Below are positions 1 to 5,672 of a stretch of 7,916 bases of DNA, one piece after another. Each line of letters begins with the position of its first letter. Positions within the stretch are counted from its first letter, which is position 1. A model generated the notes under the pieces. That model saw only the letters and a program-made list of their open reading frames with translations, was not told the origin of the DNA and made no database searches. Source of the stretch: Synechococcales cyanobacterium PMM_0073. GTDB taxonomy: Bacteria > Cyanobacteriota > Cyanobacteriia > Elainellales > Elainellaceae. Made by a program: the position numbers and the translations under genes. The stretch covers positions 1 through 7,916 of the forward strand of contig CASBQH010000429.1 in the NCBI GenBank assembly GCA_949127695.1, in the 5' to 3' direction.

Positions 1-363
1 CGTCACCTCTGAGCCTTCAATCTGGACAAAAATTCGGCCTGAAAACCATTTGCTCCAGCCTTCGCGCTCATAGACGCGCAGGTTGTCTTCAGTCAAGACG
101 AGCTGATAGCCATATGGCGCTAGCGCAGACTCCACCCGACTGAGCCATTTTTTCTGACTCTGCACCGAGAGGCTAAACTGCGCGGTACGGTTGAAGTAAA
201 CGCCAATTGCCCCGGCTACTAGCCCGCTAATCGCCCCAAACTGCTGCGGAATGCCTGTCTCAAGCCCCAGTCCGGTCGAGCGAGCCACCACAAAGCTCAC
301 AGCCACCGCAGCGCTGGTGAAGTAGTAAAGAAACGTCGCGACTAATCCGGGGCCAAACTGCAT
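1..363 (-). CDS. Two-helix membrane protein, partial (3' end beyond the left edge)
   Basis: I do not recognise this family. The frame is open from ATG at 363 to the window edge, giving 121 codons without a stop, so the C-terminus is missing. The protein begins MQFGPGLVAT and shows two hydrophobic stretches, roughly residues 7-27 and 42-57 (the second rich in Gly/Ala), so it is probably an inner- or thylakoid-membrane hairpin. A soluble part follows from about residue 60, with many aromatic and charged residues (QKKWLSRVES, YGYQLVLTEDNLRVYER, WSKWFSGRIF). It looks like a compact alpha/beta cytoplasmic domain. The ATG lies only 4 nt after the mtnA stop codon, and a weak G-rich ribosome-binding stretch (GGTGGG) sits in the last codons of mtnA. 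It is therefore almost certainly cotranscribed, and possibly translationally coupled, with mtnA. No function can be assigned. The frame, codon use and operon position make the gene itself convincing. Confidence 0.75.
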   Translation of the reverse strand, partial: MQFGPGLVATFLYYFTSAAVAVSFVVARSTGLGLETGIPQQFGAISGLVAGAIGVYFNRTAQFSLSVQSQKKWLSRVESALAPYGYQLVLTEDNLRVYEREGWSKWFSGRIFVQIEGSEVT

Positions 364-367
364 AGCG

Positions 368-1426
368 CTAACCCACCTGCTTGGCTTTGAGCTGGATTAG
401 CTCAGCGGGCGGGCTGGCTCCATGTTCGGTAATAATGGCGGTAATTAAGGCGGCGGGTGTCACGTCAAAGGCAGGATTATAAAACTCGGTGCCAGCTGGG
501 CAGATCAGCGTTTGGCCAATTTGATAGATTTCAGCCGGATCACGCTCTTCAATTGGAATTTCGACGCCAGTTTCTAGCTTGAAGTCTACGGTCGAGAGGG
601 GAGCCGCCACAAAGAATGGAATCTGATGCGCCTGAGCCACCAGCGCCAAACTGTAGGTGCCAATCTTGTTGGCCGTATCGCCATTTGCCGCAATTCGGTC
701 TGCGCCCACAATCACCGCATCCACCATGCCGAGCTTCATGCAGTGAGCCGCCATGCTGTCGGTAATGAGCGTCACCGGGATGCCTTCCTGGACGCATTCC
801 CAGGCGGTGAGTCTCGCGCCTTGCAGGCGGGGGCGGGTTTCGTCTGCATAGAGCCGCTCAAGCCGGTTGGCCTGCCAAGCTGAGCGCACCACGCCCAGAG
901 AAGTGCCATAGCCAGCGGTGGCTAATGCCCCGGCGTTGCAGTGGGTCAAGAGCCGCAGCTGAGCGGGCTGCTGGGGCAGGGCGGCTAGGCCATGTTCACC
1001 AATGGCTTCACAGGTGGCAATATCTTCAGCGTTGATGGTTTGGGCGGCGCTCAGCAGCGTTTCTTTGATGTAGGCGACGCTGCCGACGGTTTGGCGAGCG
1101 GTTTTGAGCATCCGGTCAATCGCCCAAAACAGATTGATGGCGGTGGGGCGAGTGGCGCGCAGCTTTTGGGCGACGGTTTCCATCTGTGCCAAAAACGAGT
1201 CGCGGTCGGTCGCCTCAATCTCTCTGGCTCCCAGATACATGCCGTAGGCTGCGGCCACCCCAATCGCAGGCGCACCCCGCACAATCATCGTTTTAATGGC
1301 GGTGGCCATATCGTCGCAGCGGCTAATCTCGACCAGCTCGTAGCTCTGGGGCAGGTGGTTTTGGTTAATCAACCGGACGTGATCTTGATACCAGAAAACC
1401 GGAAAGACCTGGGATGAAAGTGACAT
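368..1426 (-). CDS. mtnA: S-methyl-5-thioribose-1-phosphate isomerase
   Basis: This cytoplasmic enzyme converts the aldose 5-methylthioribose-1-phosphate to the ketose methylthioribulose-1-phosphate in the methionine salvage pathway, recycling the methylthio group left from SAM. In some bacteria the same family also works on 5-deoxyribose phosphates. Numbered from the ATG at 1426 the protein has 352 residues, close to the 353 of the Bacillus subtilis enzyme. Visible signatures are RGAPAIG (50-56), [13 protein letters not shown] (93-105), THCNAG with the presumed catalytic Cys163, [16 protein letters not shown] (195-210), and [17 protein letters not shown] with the presumed catalytic Asp243. 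Cys163 and Asp243 sit three positions after the known B. subtilis Cys160 and Asp240. The frame can be extended to a GTG at 1501 (377 aa). I prefer 1426 because the extra 25 residues look unlike the family and a good promoter lies inside that extension. No clear Shine-Dalgarno precedes either start. All key residues are present, so it is probably active. Confidence 0.96.
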   Translation of the reverse strand: MSLSSQVFPVFWYQDHVRLINQNHLPQSYELVEISRCDDMATAIKTMIVRGAPAIGVAAAYGMYLGAREIEATDRDSFLAQMETVAQKLRATRPTAINLFWAIDRMLKTARQTVGSVAYIKETLLSAAQTINAEDIATCEAIGEHGLAALPQQPAQLRLLTHCNAGALATAGYGTSLGVVRSAWQANRLERLYADETRPRLQGARLTAWECVQEGIPVTLITDSMAAHCMKLGMVDAVIVGADRIAANGDTANKIGTYSLALVAQAHQIPFFVAAPLSTVDFKLETGVEIPIEERDPAEIYQIGQTLICPAGTEFYNPAFDVTPAALITAIITEHGASPPAELIQLKAKQVG

Positions 1427-1471
1427 GACGATGGGGAGTCGCGAGGTGAACTGCCAGCGGCAGGTGTCTAC

Positions 1472-1501
1472 ACTATAGGCTGGGACTGCACTGCTTGTCA
1501 C
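1472..1501 (-). promoter_or_regulatory. Sigma-70-type promoter of mtnA
   Basis: Read on the minus strand there is a -35 box GTGACA (1501-1496; 5 of 6 consensus positions), an 18-nt spacer and a -10 box TATAGT (1477-1472; 5 of 6). Transcription would start near 1465, giving a leader of about 38 nt before the ATG at 1426. The leader would open with a small perfect hairpin (CTGCC/GGCAG, 1451-1463). A transcript from here could not use the upstream GTG at 1501, so the promoter supports the inner start. It is identified by eye only. Confidence 0.55.
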
Positions 1502-1708
1502 ATATTCAAAGTTTCAAAGCTTCAGGCGCTCATCTCGTTTCAGCTCGCTCCAGCTCAGATCAGCAGAGACGCAGACATCACATTAAGCTCAGCGATCACT
1601 CTAGAATTACTCTACGGGTAATGGCTTTAGCGCCAATATACCTAAGCATACTCAGGCAAATTTCCACTTTGTCTACCGCATAGTTCTAACTCGATACTCT
1701 CTGTTTTC

Positions 1709-1731
1709 TCAAGGTTGAGATAGAGCCTTGA
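1709..1731. repeat. Inverted repeat TCAAGG/CCTTGA
   Basis: Perfect 6-bp arms at 1709-1714 and 1726-1731 flank an 11-nt loop. An overlapping shorter palindrome (CTCAA-gg-TTGAG) shares the left arm. There is no T-run on the side expected for minus-strand termination, so this is not a standard intrinsic terminator. It may be incidental. Confidence 0.35.
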
Positions 1732-1735
1732 ATAC

Positions 1736-1752
1736 GACAGAACTGCTCTGTC
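1736..1752 (-). terminator. Weak terminator-like hairpin after the DUF62 gene
   Basis: Perfect 6-bp arms GACAGA (1736-1741) and TCTGTC (1747-1752) enclose a 5-nt loop. They begin about 26 nt past the stop codon of the minus-strand DUF62 gene. The following minus-strand sequence is GTATTC rather than a proper U-tract. It could be a weak terminator or a 3'-end stabilising hairpin. Confidence 0.3.
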
Positions 1753-1778
1753 CCTGCCAAAGAGCGAAAGCTGCAAGG

Positions 1779-2567
1779 CTAGCCCAACTGCGTGATCTGA
1801 GCATTAACCTTCGGCTGGCCAAATCTCGCCCAGGCATTGCCGCCCCGCAAAAACAGCTCCATCCAGCGCAGCGGTTCGCCGTTGGGATCTGTCCAGCCAG
1901 AGCTACCCGGCGCAAAGGCTAACGTACCTTCTGGGACGCGAAAACTGCCGTCTGAGTAAATCGCATCGCTGACAATATCGCCAATCCGGATCACGATCTT
2001 GCTCTGGGGCTGGAGGTTGAGGCTATGCGCCGGAATCGTGGTTTTAATATTGCCGTAGCCGTCAATCCAGGCCACCCGATCCAGCGGCAGATCAGGGATT
2101 TGCTCTGGCGCAATTGCGGCTCCCAAAACGCTGAAGTCATCCTGGGCAATCGCCGCCGCCGCAGGCGGAAACACATCCCGCGAGCGAAACTGCGAGCCGC
2201 CCCGCGCCACGTCAATCACATGCAGCTCTTTGGCATATTGCTTAATAAACGAGAGCGTATAGCCCGCATTGACCCCAACGACTTTGACGCCGTTGGGCAG
2301 CAGGGCATAGGTCAGCCCTTCGCCTTCGTTGTTTTGGCGCGCCTCTAGGTCGTCTTTGCGTGGGGCGCAGTTATGGTAAATTAGCCGGCTGGCTGGCCCT
2401 GGATTGAGGCCAAGCTGGGCGATCCAGAAGCCGGTCGCCAGCGTGCTAAAGGGCGGCACCGACAGCTCGTAGATCTGGGCTTGGGGGATGCCAGCCAGTA
2501 GCCGCTGTCTGACTTCAGCGAAGGCCGGATCGCCCGTACCATAGTCTGCAATGAGAGAAATAAACAT
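1779..2567 (-). CDS. DUF62 (SAM hydrolase/halogenase fold) protein with an atypical active site
   Basis: The family is SAM hydroxide adenosyltransferase, which splits SAM to adenosine and methionine, with fluorinase and chlorinase as relatives. Numbered from ATG 2567 it has 262 residues, a normal length. Family landmarks are ADYGTGDP (7-14; canonical TDFG.SD), VGVNAG (97-102; canonical GPDNG), FRSRDVFPPAAA (127-138; canonical FHGRDIFAPAAA) and IDGYGNIKTTI (168-178; canonical FGN.VTN). The C-terminal beta domain (about 160-262) is intact. The family's hydrolase triad is Asp in VDPGVG, Arg in the RR that follows, and His in FHGRD. Here the first region reads YHNCAPRKDDLEAR (64-77) and the His position is Arg128, so canonical chemistry is doubtful. 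The frame extends to 2633, but homology begins at FISLIADYG, so ATG 2567 is preferred; I see no clear Shine-Dalgarno. The gene lies 97 nt downstream of the coiled-coil gene on the same strand. The fold is confident and the reaction is unknown. Confidence 0.88.
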   Translation of the reverse strand: MFISLIADYGTGDPAFAEVRQRLLAGIPQAQIYELSVPPFSTLATGFWIAQLGLNPGPASRLIYHNCAPRKDDLEARQNNEGEGLTYALLPNGVKVVGVNAGYTLSFIKQYAKELHVIDVARGGSQFRSRDVFPPAAAAIAQDDFSVLGAAIAPEQIPDLPLDRVAWIDGYGNIKTTIPAHSLNLQPQSKIVIRIGDIVSDAIYSDGSFRVPEGTLAFAPGSSGWTDPNGEPLRWMELFLRGGNAWARFGQPKVNAQITQLG

Positions 2568-2664
2568 AAACTGCGGGTTTCTAGGGTTAATCTGACGCAA
2601 CGCGCACCCTAGCGTAGCGCAAGCCAGTGCCAAAACAGTAGTTTCTGCAACACAGGGGCTGCGC

Positions 2665-3009
2665 TCAGCCCGCCACAGACTTCAGCAGCCAGCCCAGCAT
2701 CACGCCCAGCCCGCCAAACTTCACCGCCTGCCAAAACACCTCGCGCAGCCCACTCCAGGAAAACAGCCGACTCTCAAGCGCCAGCTCTAGATCGTCCAGC
2801 TGCTGCTGGATTTGCTTCAGGTCGCGTTGCAGAGCTGGATTGGGTCGGGCTTGCTTCAGGTCACGCTGGCGCTGCTGAAGCTGCTGCTGGCGCTGCTGGT
2901 CAAGCTGCACCTGGCTATATCGAGCTTTTAGCATTTGCAAAGACTGCTCGACCGCCTGCAAGGACTGGTCAAAGTCAAGCTCATCGTCTGGGGTTGAGTC
3001 GGGCGGCAT
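2665..3009 (-). CDS. Small coiled-coil protein with C-terminal membrane anchor
   Basis: I do not recognise a named family; it looks like a conserved cyanobacterial hypothetical protein. The 114 residues fall into three parts: an acidic N-terminus (MPPDSTPDDELDFDQ), a very Gln/Arg/Leu-rich stretch at about 15-80 with heptad-like spacing that should form a coiled coil, and a hydrophobic segment at about 92-112 (WQAVKFGGLGVMLGWLLKSV) that looks like a tail anchor or a single transmembrane helix. The coiled coil contains an internal duplication: RDLKQ occurs at 49-53 and 62-66, matched in DNA by a 12-bp direct repeat at 2812-2823 and 2851-2862, 39 nt apart. It is divergently transcribed from the plus-strand gene at 3076 across 66 bp, and lies 97 nt upstream of the DUF62 gene, possibly in the same transcript. 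A role as membrane-tethered scaffold or partner protein is inference only. Confidence 0.75.
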   Translation of the reverse strand: MPPDSTPDDELDFDQSLQAVEQSLQMLKARYSQVQLDQQRQQQLQQRQRDLKQARPNPALQRDLKQIQQQLDDLELALESRLFSWSGLREVFWQAVKFGGLGVMLGWLLKSVAG

Positions 3010-3037
3010 AGAAGTTTTAGAGAGATGAAGAGGGCGC

Positions 3038-3043
3038 TATGAT
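3038..3043 (+). promoter_or_regulatory. Candidate -10 box for the gene at 3076
   Basis: TATGAT matches the -10 consensus at 5 of 6 positions and would start transcription near 3050, giving a leader of about 26 nt. No good -35 box stands at the right distance (TTTTAG at 3015-3020 is poor). It lies in the 66-bp divergent region shared with the coiled-coil gene. Confidence 0.3.
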
Positions 3044-3075
3044 CAAAGACAACGCGAGGGCTAACCCCAGATATT

Positions 3076-3399
3076 ATGCTTGATTCTGCTAAAACTCAAA
3101 TTCCGGCTCAGCCTCCGGCCAAACTCATCTCTGATGCGCTGGCAACACCGCAAGATCCACTGGCTGAAACCAGTACCCTAGAGCTGGCGCAAGCCCTCGC
3201 AGCGCGTCTGGCGATTGCTCCCGGCGACTGGCACCGGCTCAAATCTAACCGCAAAGCCAGAGCCAGCGAACAGGCGGCCACTGCATTAGTCTACTTGCTC
3301 AAAGACCAGCCCGCCGAAAGCCTTGCCCGTCTCCAGCAGGCCGCAGGCTGGCTCGACCGCTCTATTTCAGCGCCGCCCTGCCCGACGCATGGCAAATAG
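3076..3399 (+). CDS. Small helical cyanobacterial protein (probably DUF6439)
   Basis: The 107-residue soluble protein has a low-complexity N-terminus (about 1-30) and then a compact, probably all-helical domain. Its visible signatures are LELAQALAARL (35-45), DWHRLKSNRKARASEQAATALVYLL (51-75) and GWLDRSISAPPCPTHG near the C-terminus (91-106). I recall this combination, especially DWHRLK.NR.ARASEQAA and the terminal SISAPPCPTHG, from a cyanobacteria-restricted uncharacterised family that I believe is DUF6439; the number should be checked. No catalytic motif is evident. The single Cys102 and His105 in PPCPTHG are conserved-looking and could bind something, but that is a guess. It appears to be a single-gene transcription unit: the gene upstream is divergent and the next gene downstream is on the opposite strand 332 bp away. 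The ATG is preceded only by a weak, distant GAGG. Confidence 0.8.
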   Translation: MLDSAKTQIPAQPPAKLISDALATPQDPLAETSTLELAQALAARLAIAPGDWHRLKSNRKARASEQAATALVYLLKDQPAESLARLQQAAGWLDRSISAPPCPTHGK

Positions 3400-3731
3400 C
3401 TGACGTTCTCAAGCACCCGCCGCAGATAACCTTTAGCTCCCAACAGACAACCTCTCGGCGGTCGGTAGTATTCCTGCATGTCAACTGCCACAAATGCTGT
3501 GAACTCAATTCTATGCTATCAGTCAGTGATCTAGAACGAATGCCGCTCCCTACAACAGAAGCCAGCTAACAAGTAGCTTAGAAACGATTTGCACTGGAAA
3601 ATTAGCGAGGCAACTCCCTAACCAAGGACGCCTCAAGGCAAAGCTCTCTGCCGTGGATTACAAATTTGAACTGGGCAATGACTCCAACTCATTGCGCCAT
3701 TACCCGATCCGGCGTTAGCTGCGGCTCCAGC
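3400..3731. other. Intergenic region of 332 bp without a convincing gene
   Basis: This lies between the convergent 3' ends of the gene at 3076 (plus) and the DUF3172 gene (minus). The sequence is less GC-rich than its neighbours. A plus-strand frame from about 3533 to 3715 is open for roughly 60 codons and reads like a protein in its second half (RLKAKLSAVDYKFELGNDS), but it has no ATG or GTG start at its head and no ribosome-binding site. A minus-strand frame at 3291-3491 mostly overlaps the antisense of the gene at 3076. A hairpin at 3673-3698 probably ends the DUF3172 transcript. I see no tRNA, transposase remnant or repeat array. Confidence 0.6.
3673..3698 (-). terminator. Terminator-like hairpin after the DUF3172 gene
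   Basis: A perfect 7-bp stem, GCAATGA (3675-3681) and TCATTGC (3689-3695), encloses a 7-nt loop. It extends by two G-C pairs across a single-nucleotide bulge (3673-3674 with 3697-3698). It lies about 34-58 nt beyond the DUF3172 stop codon in the direction of transcription. The downstream minus-strand sequence (CAGTTCAAATTTG) is T-containing but not a clean U-tract, so efficiency is uncertain. Confidence 0.4.
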
Positions 3732-4424
3732 TTACTTAAACTGCTCTACCTCTGGCGGCGCGGCATTGTTGCCCGTCTGCGGCAAGAATAGGTTGCGAGC
3801 AGCGTCGTTTTGATACACGCAGTCTACCTGCGCTTTGTCGGCAGCGTTGTTGAGGTCGCCGGTGAAGCCAAAGGTGTTCATGCGGCGACGGCACTGGTTT
3901 ACATCCTCCGACGAAACCAAATTGCGGCTTTGCAAAATTTCCCAGTTGCTGCCCCGCAAGATGCATCCCGGCTGCATTCGCGGCTGTGAAATAAACACGC
4001 TAAACGGGCTGAGCGTCACAAACGCCCGCAGATCGACCGAAATAGCGCTGGCTCCAAACTGGACGCAGATTTCTGGGTTGGGGGCGCTGCGGTCAATATC
4101 ATAGCGGGTAGCCACGCTGCCCACATCAGAGGTTGTCCCCGAACTAAACAAAATCCCTAACCCAATGCCCAACAGCATCACAGCCGCCAAAATTGCCCCC
4201 GTCGCCCAAGTTAAAGGAGGCGTGCCCTTGGGGTTATTATTGCCGCCGCCGCCGCCGCCAAAACCACCGTTGCCACTGCCGCCACCGCCGCCGCCGCCTG
4301 AACGCTCGGCAGGCGCGTCATAGTCGCGCGGATCATGGTCGCGCGGCTCGTAGTCGTCATAACGCGACGAGTCAGCGTAGCGATCACGGGGGTTACGAGG
4401 TGGCACTTTGGGTCTACGGTTCAT
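3732..4424 (-). CDS. DUF3172 single-pass membrane protein with Gly-rich N-terminus
   Basis: A cyanobacterial and plastid-lineage type protein of unknown function with 230 residues. Order of parts: a charged N-terminal tail rich in Arg, Asp, Tyr and Pro (1-40, with PRDHDPRDYD repeats); a Gly/Asn low-complexity linker (43-64); one transmembrane helix (about 73-94, ATGAILAAVMLLGIGLGILF); then a conserved domain (about 105-215). Recognised family stretches are DRSAPNPEICVQFGASA (111-127), VFISQPRMQPGCILR (143-157), RMNTFGFTGDL (181-191) and QNDAARNLFL (205-214). The Arg-rich N-terminus suggests that the tail is cytoplasmic and the conserved domain periplasmic or lumenal. The four cysteines of that domain (120, 154, 178, 202) could then form two disulfides, which is inference. 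It seems to be transcribed alone: a terminator-like hairpin follows, and 220 bp with its own candidate -10 box separate it from the upstream dehydrogenase gene. No Shine-Dalgarno is visible before the ATG. Confidence 0.9.
   Translation of the reverse strand: MNRRPKVPPRNPRDRYADSSRYDDYEPRDHDPRDYDAPAERSGGGGGGGSGNGGFGGGGGGNNNPKGTPPLTWATGAILAAVMLLGIGLGILFSSGTTSDVGSVATRYDIDRSAPNPEICVQFGASAISVDLRAFVTLSPFSVFISQPRMQPGCILRGSNWEILQSRNLVSSEDVNQCRRRMNTFGFTGDLNNAADKAQVDCVYQNDAARNLFLPQTGNNAAPPEVEQFK
4242..4299. repeat. GCC/GGC triplet repeat coding for the poly-Gly linker
   Basis: Six uninterrupted GCC units at 4242-4259 and a second, slightly interrupted run of GCC/ACC triplets at 4275-4299 encode two glycine tracts in the DUF3172 protein. 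In-frame triplet runs like this are prone to slippage, so linker length may vary between strains while the reading frame is kept. Confidence 0.75.
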
Positions 4425-4464
4425 AGCATCAAATTGCTAGCGGTGGATACAGTCGCTCGCCCTG

Positions 4465-4470
4465 ATTCTA
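4465..4470 (-). promoter_or_regulatory. Candidate -10 box for the DUF3172 gene
   Basis: On the minus strand TAGAAT matches the -10 consensus at 5 of 6 positions, about 40 nt before the ATG, with a predicted start near 4458. No acceptable -35 hexamer is seen 16-19 nt upstream, so if used it may need an activator or a group 2 sigma factor. Confidence 0.3.
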
Positions 4471-4611
4471 GCTTATTTGCAGCATTGGCATCCGCCCAGA
4501 CAGAGCAGGTTGGCAAGAGCTACCCAATTGCCTAAAATCCCGCTCTGCCCTGGCCTTCTGGCTTCCAACATTCTAGAATTAGGACTCAGCTCAAGATTCA
4601 AAACTGGGGGG

Positions 4612-4655
4612 CTGAGCGCTCGGGGCAGTGAGCGTTCGATAGCGCTAGCGCTCAG
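4612..4655 (-). terminator. Terminator-like inverted repeat at the end of the dehydrogenase gene
   Basis: Perfect 9-bp GC-rich arms, CTGAGCGCT (4612-4620) and AGCGCTCAG (4647-4655), enclose 26 nt. The right arm overlaps the last codons and TAG of the dehydrogenase gene. A perfect 12-bp palindrome AGCGCTAGCGCT (4641-4652) is nested at the same place and would compete with the long stem. After the stem the minus strand reads C6 then AGTTTT, a poor U-tract. It is a candidate intrinsic terminator or RNA 3'-end structure. Confidence 0.4.
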
Positions 4656-5553
4656 GCCGATGCTTCTGCCAGTCTTGCTTAACTCGATCAATTCCATAAA
4701 AGCGCTGCCAAAACGCATCCACCGCGCGAGTGGGCAGCAGCTGGGTCATCAGCCACAGCATCACCTTACCGCCGGTTGCGGCCAGATAGCGAGGCTTCGG
4801 TCTGCGATCGCTCAAGGCTTTCACCATCACCTCAGCCACCTGCTCTGAACTCCAAGCCATCTGCATCAGACGCTGGTTCAGCCCGTCCATTTCGCTCAAG
4901 GCCGCGCTGTAGGGGGTCTGTGCTGGATCATCCACAGCCTGCTGCATTTGCTGACTGGCTCGCTCAAAAAAGTCGGTTTTGACCGGACCAGGTTCAATCA
5001 CGCTGACCCGGATGTTAAACGGCTCTAGCTCCATCCGCAGCGCATCACTCAGCCCCTCCAGCGCAAACTTCGAGCTGCTATAAAGGCCACCTAAAGGGAA
5101 GGCAACCCGTCCTCCAATCGAACTCACGTTAATAATCCGCCCGCCGCCCTGCTGCCGCATCACCGGAATCACCGCCTGAATCAGGCTAATCACGCCTAGC
5201 AGGTTTACCTCAAACTGCTGCCGCACCAGCTCAGTTGGGATTAGCTCAATGGCTCCCATCTGGCCATAGCCCGCATTATTCACCAATGCGTCAATTCGGC
5301 CAAACTGATCGATTGTTTTTTGAGCAAGCGCCTGCACCTGCTCTGTTTGCCCCAAATCAGTCGGCAGCCAGCAAACTTCAGCTCCAGCCGTCCGGCAAGT
5401 CTCGGCCACAGCCGCCAGCTTATCTGGGCTGCGAGCCGCCAGCATCAGTCGAATGCCGGGATATCGAGTCGCCAACAGCTGGGACAGCGCCGCGCCAATT
5501 CCGCCAGAAGCGCCAGTAATTAAGACCACCTGTTGATTCATCGGGCGATTCAT
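4645..5553 (-). CDS. Classical short-chain dehydrogenase/reductase (SDR family)
   Basis: An NAD(P)-dependent oxidoreductase of the classical SDR superfamily; the substrate is unknown. Numbered from ATG 5553 (302 residues) it has the complete signature: cofactor-binding TGASGGIG (13-20), Asp66 in PTDL, NNAG (92-95), Asn117 in EVNLLG, catalytic Ser145, Tyr158 and Lys162 (YSSSK), and the EPGPVKTDF motif (187-195). Arg41 after the second strand (MLAARS) favours NADP over NAD by family rule. A C-terminal extension of about 60 residues (RRPKPRYLAATGGKVMLWLM and beyond) is amphipathic and typical of SDRs that act on lipophilic substrates, perhaps near a membrane. The frame can be extended to 5613, but ATG 5553 has an AGG 7 nt upstream and gives a normal N-terminus; ATG 5541 is a second possibility. 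It is divergent from the DUF2301 gene across 202 bp. All catalytic residues are present, so it should be active. Confidence 0.92.
   Translation of the reverse strand: MNRPMNQQVVLITGASGGIGAALSQLLATRYPGIRLMLAARSPDKLAAVAETCRTAGAEVCWLPTDLGQTEQVQALAQKTIDQFGRIDALVNNAGYGQMGAIELIPTELVRQQFEVNLLGVISLIQAVIPVMRQQGGGRIINVSSIGGRVAFPLGGLYSSSKFALEGLSDALRMELEPFNIRVSVIEPGPVKTDFFERASQQMQQAVDDPAQTPYSAALSEMDGLNQRLMQMAWSSEQVAEVMVKALSDRRPKPRYLAATGGKVMLWLMTQLLPTRAVDAFWQRFYGIDRVKQDWQKHRPER
4804..4811. repeat. HIP1 octamer GCGATCGC
   Basis: One copy of the highly iterated palindrome found in many cyanobacterial genomes lies within the dehydrogenase gene. I found only this copy in 7.9 kb, so HIP1 is not strikingly enriched here, but it fits a cyanobacterial source. 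Confidence 0.7.
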
Positions 5554-5637
5554 GGGGCAACCTGCATTCCAATTTTGCTTACCCGCTAGCGTAGCAGTCT
5601 CCCACCTGCTCAACTATCGCTCTATCGGTCAAACCGC

Positions 5638-5672
5638 CTTGGCTCTCAGCTCTACCCTCAGCGGGAGCCAAG
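5638..5672. repeat. Inverted repeat CTTGGCTC/GAGCCAAG in the divergent intergenic region
   Basis: Perfect 8-bp arms at 5638-5645 and 5665-5672 are separated by 19 nt, and an 8-bp palindrome GCATATGC (5672-5679) abuts the right arm. The repeat lies midway in the 202 bp between the divergent dehydrogenase and DUF2301 starts, where an operator would be expected. No T-tract follows on either strand, so it is not a standard terminator. No clear -10/-35 pair was found for either gene here. Confidence 0.45.

Larger units (their letters stand above)
1502..1778. other. Intergenic region between the DUF62 gene and mtnA
   Basis: These 277 bp are visibly more AT-rich than the flanking genes, and I see no convincing gene on either strand. 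A 62-codon plus-strand frame at 1495-1683 has no recognisable protein character. The right part holds two small inverted repeats, at 1709-1731 and 1736-1752. I looked for a SAM- or SAH-type riboswitch because of the flanking genes and recognised none. The mtnA promoter lies at the left border. Confidence 0.6.

Noticed and set aside
626..1417. Long plus-strand open frames opposite mtnA (626-883, 992-1417)
   Set aside because: They are antisense shadows of a well-supported GC-rich gene.
1495..1683. Plus-strand open frame in the region between mtnA and the DUF62 gene
   Set aside because: No ribosome-binding site and Ser/His/Arg-rich random-looking composition.
1427..1778. Possible SAM- or SAH-responsive riboswitch near mtnA
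   Set aside because: The predicted mtnA leader is only about 38 nt with one tiny hairpin; no conserved riboswitch core was recognisable.
3291..3491. Minus-strand open frame of 66 codons near the end of the gene at 3076
   Set aside because: More than half is antisense to the recognised plus-strand gene, and its sequence matches no family I know.
5554..5613. N-terminal extension of the dehydrogenase by 20 codons
   Set aside because: Classical SDRs begin a few residues before the TGxxxGIG motif, and ATG 5553 has an AGG at good spacing.
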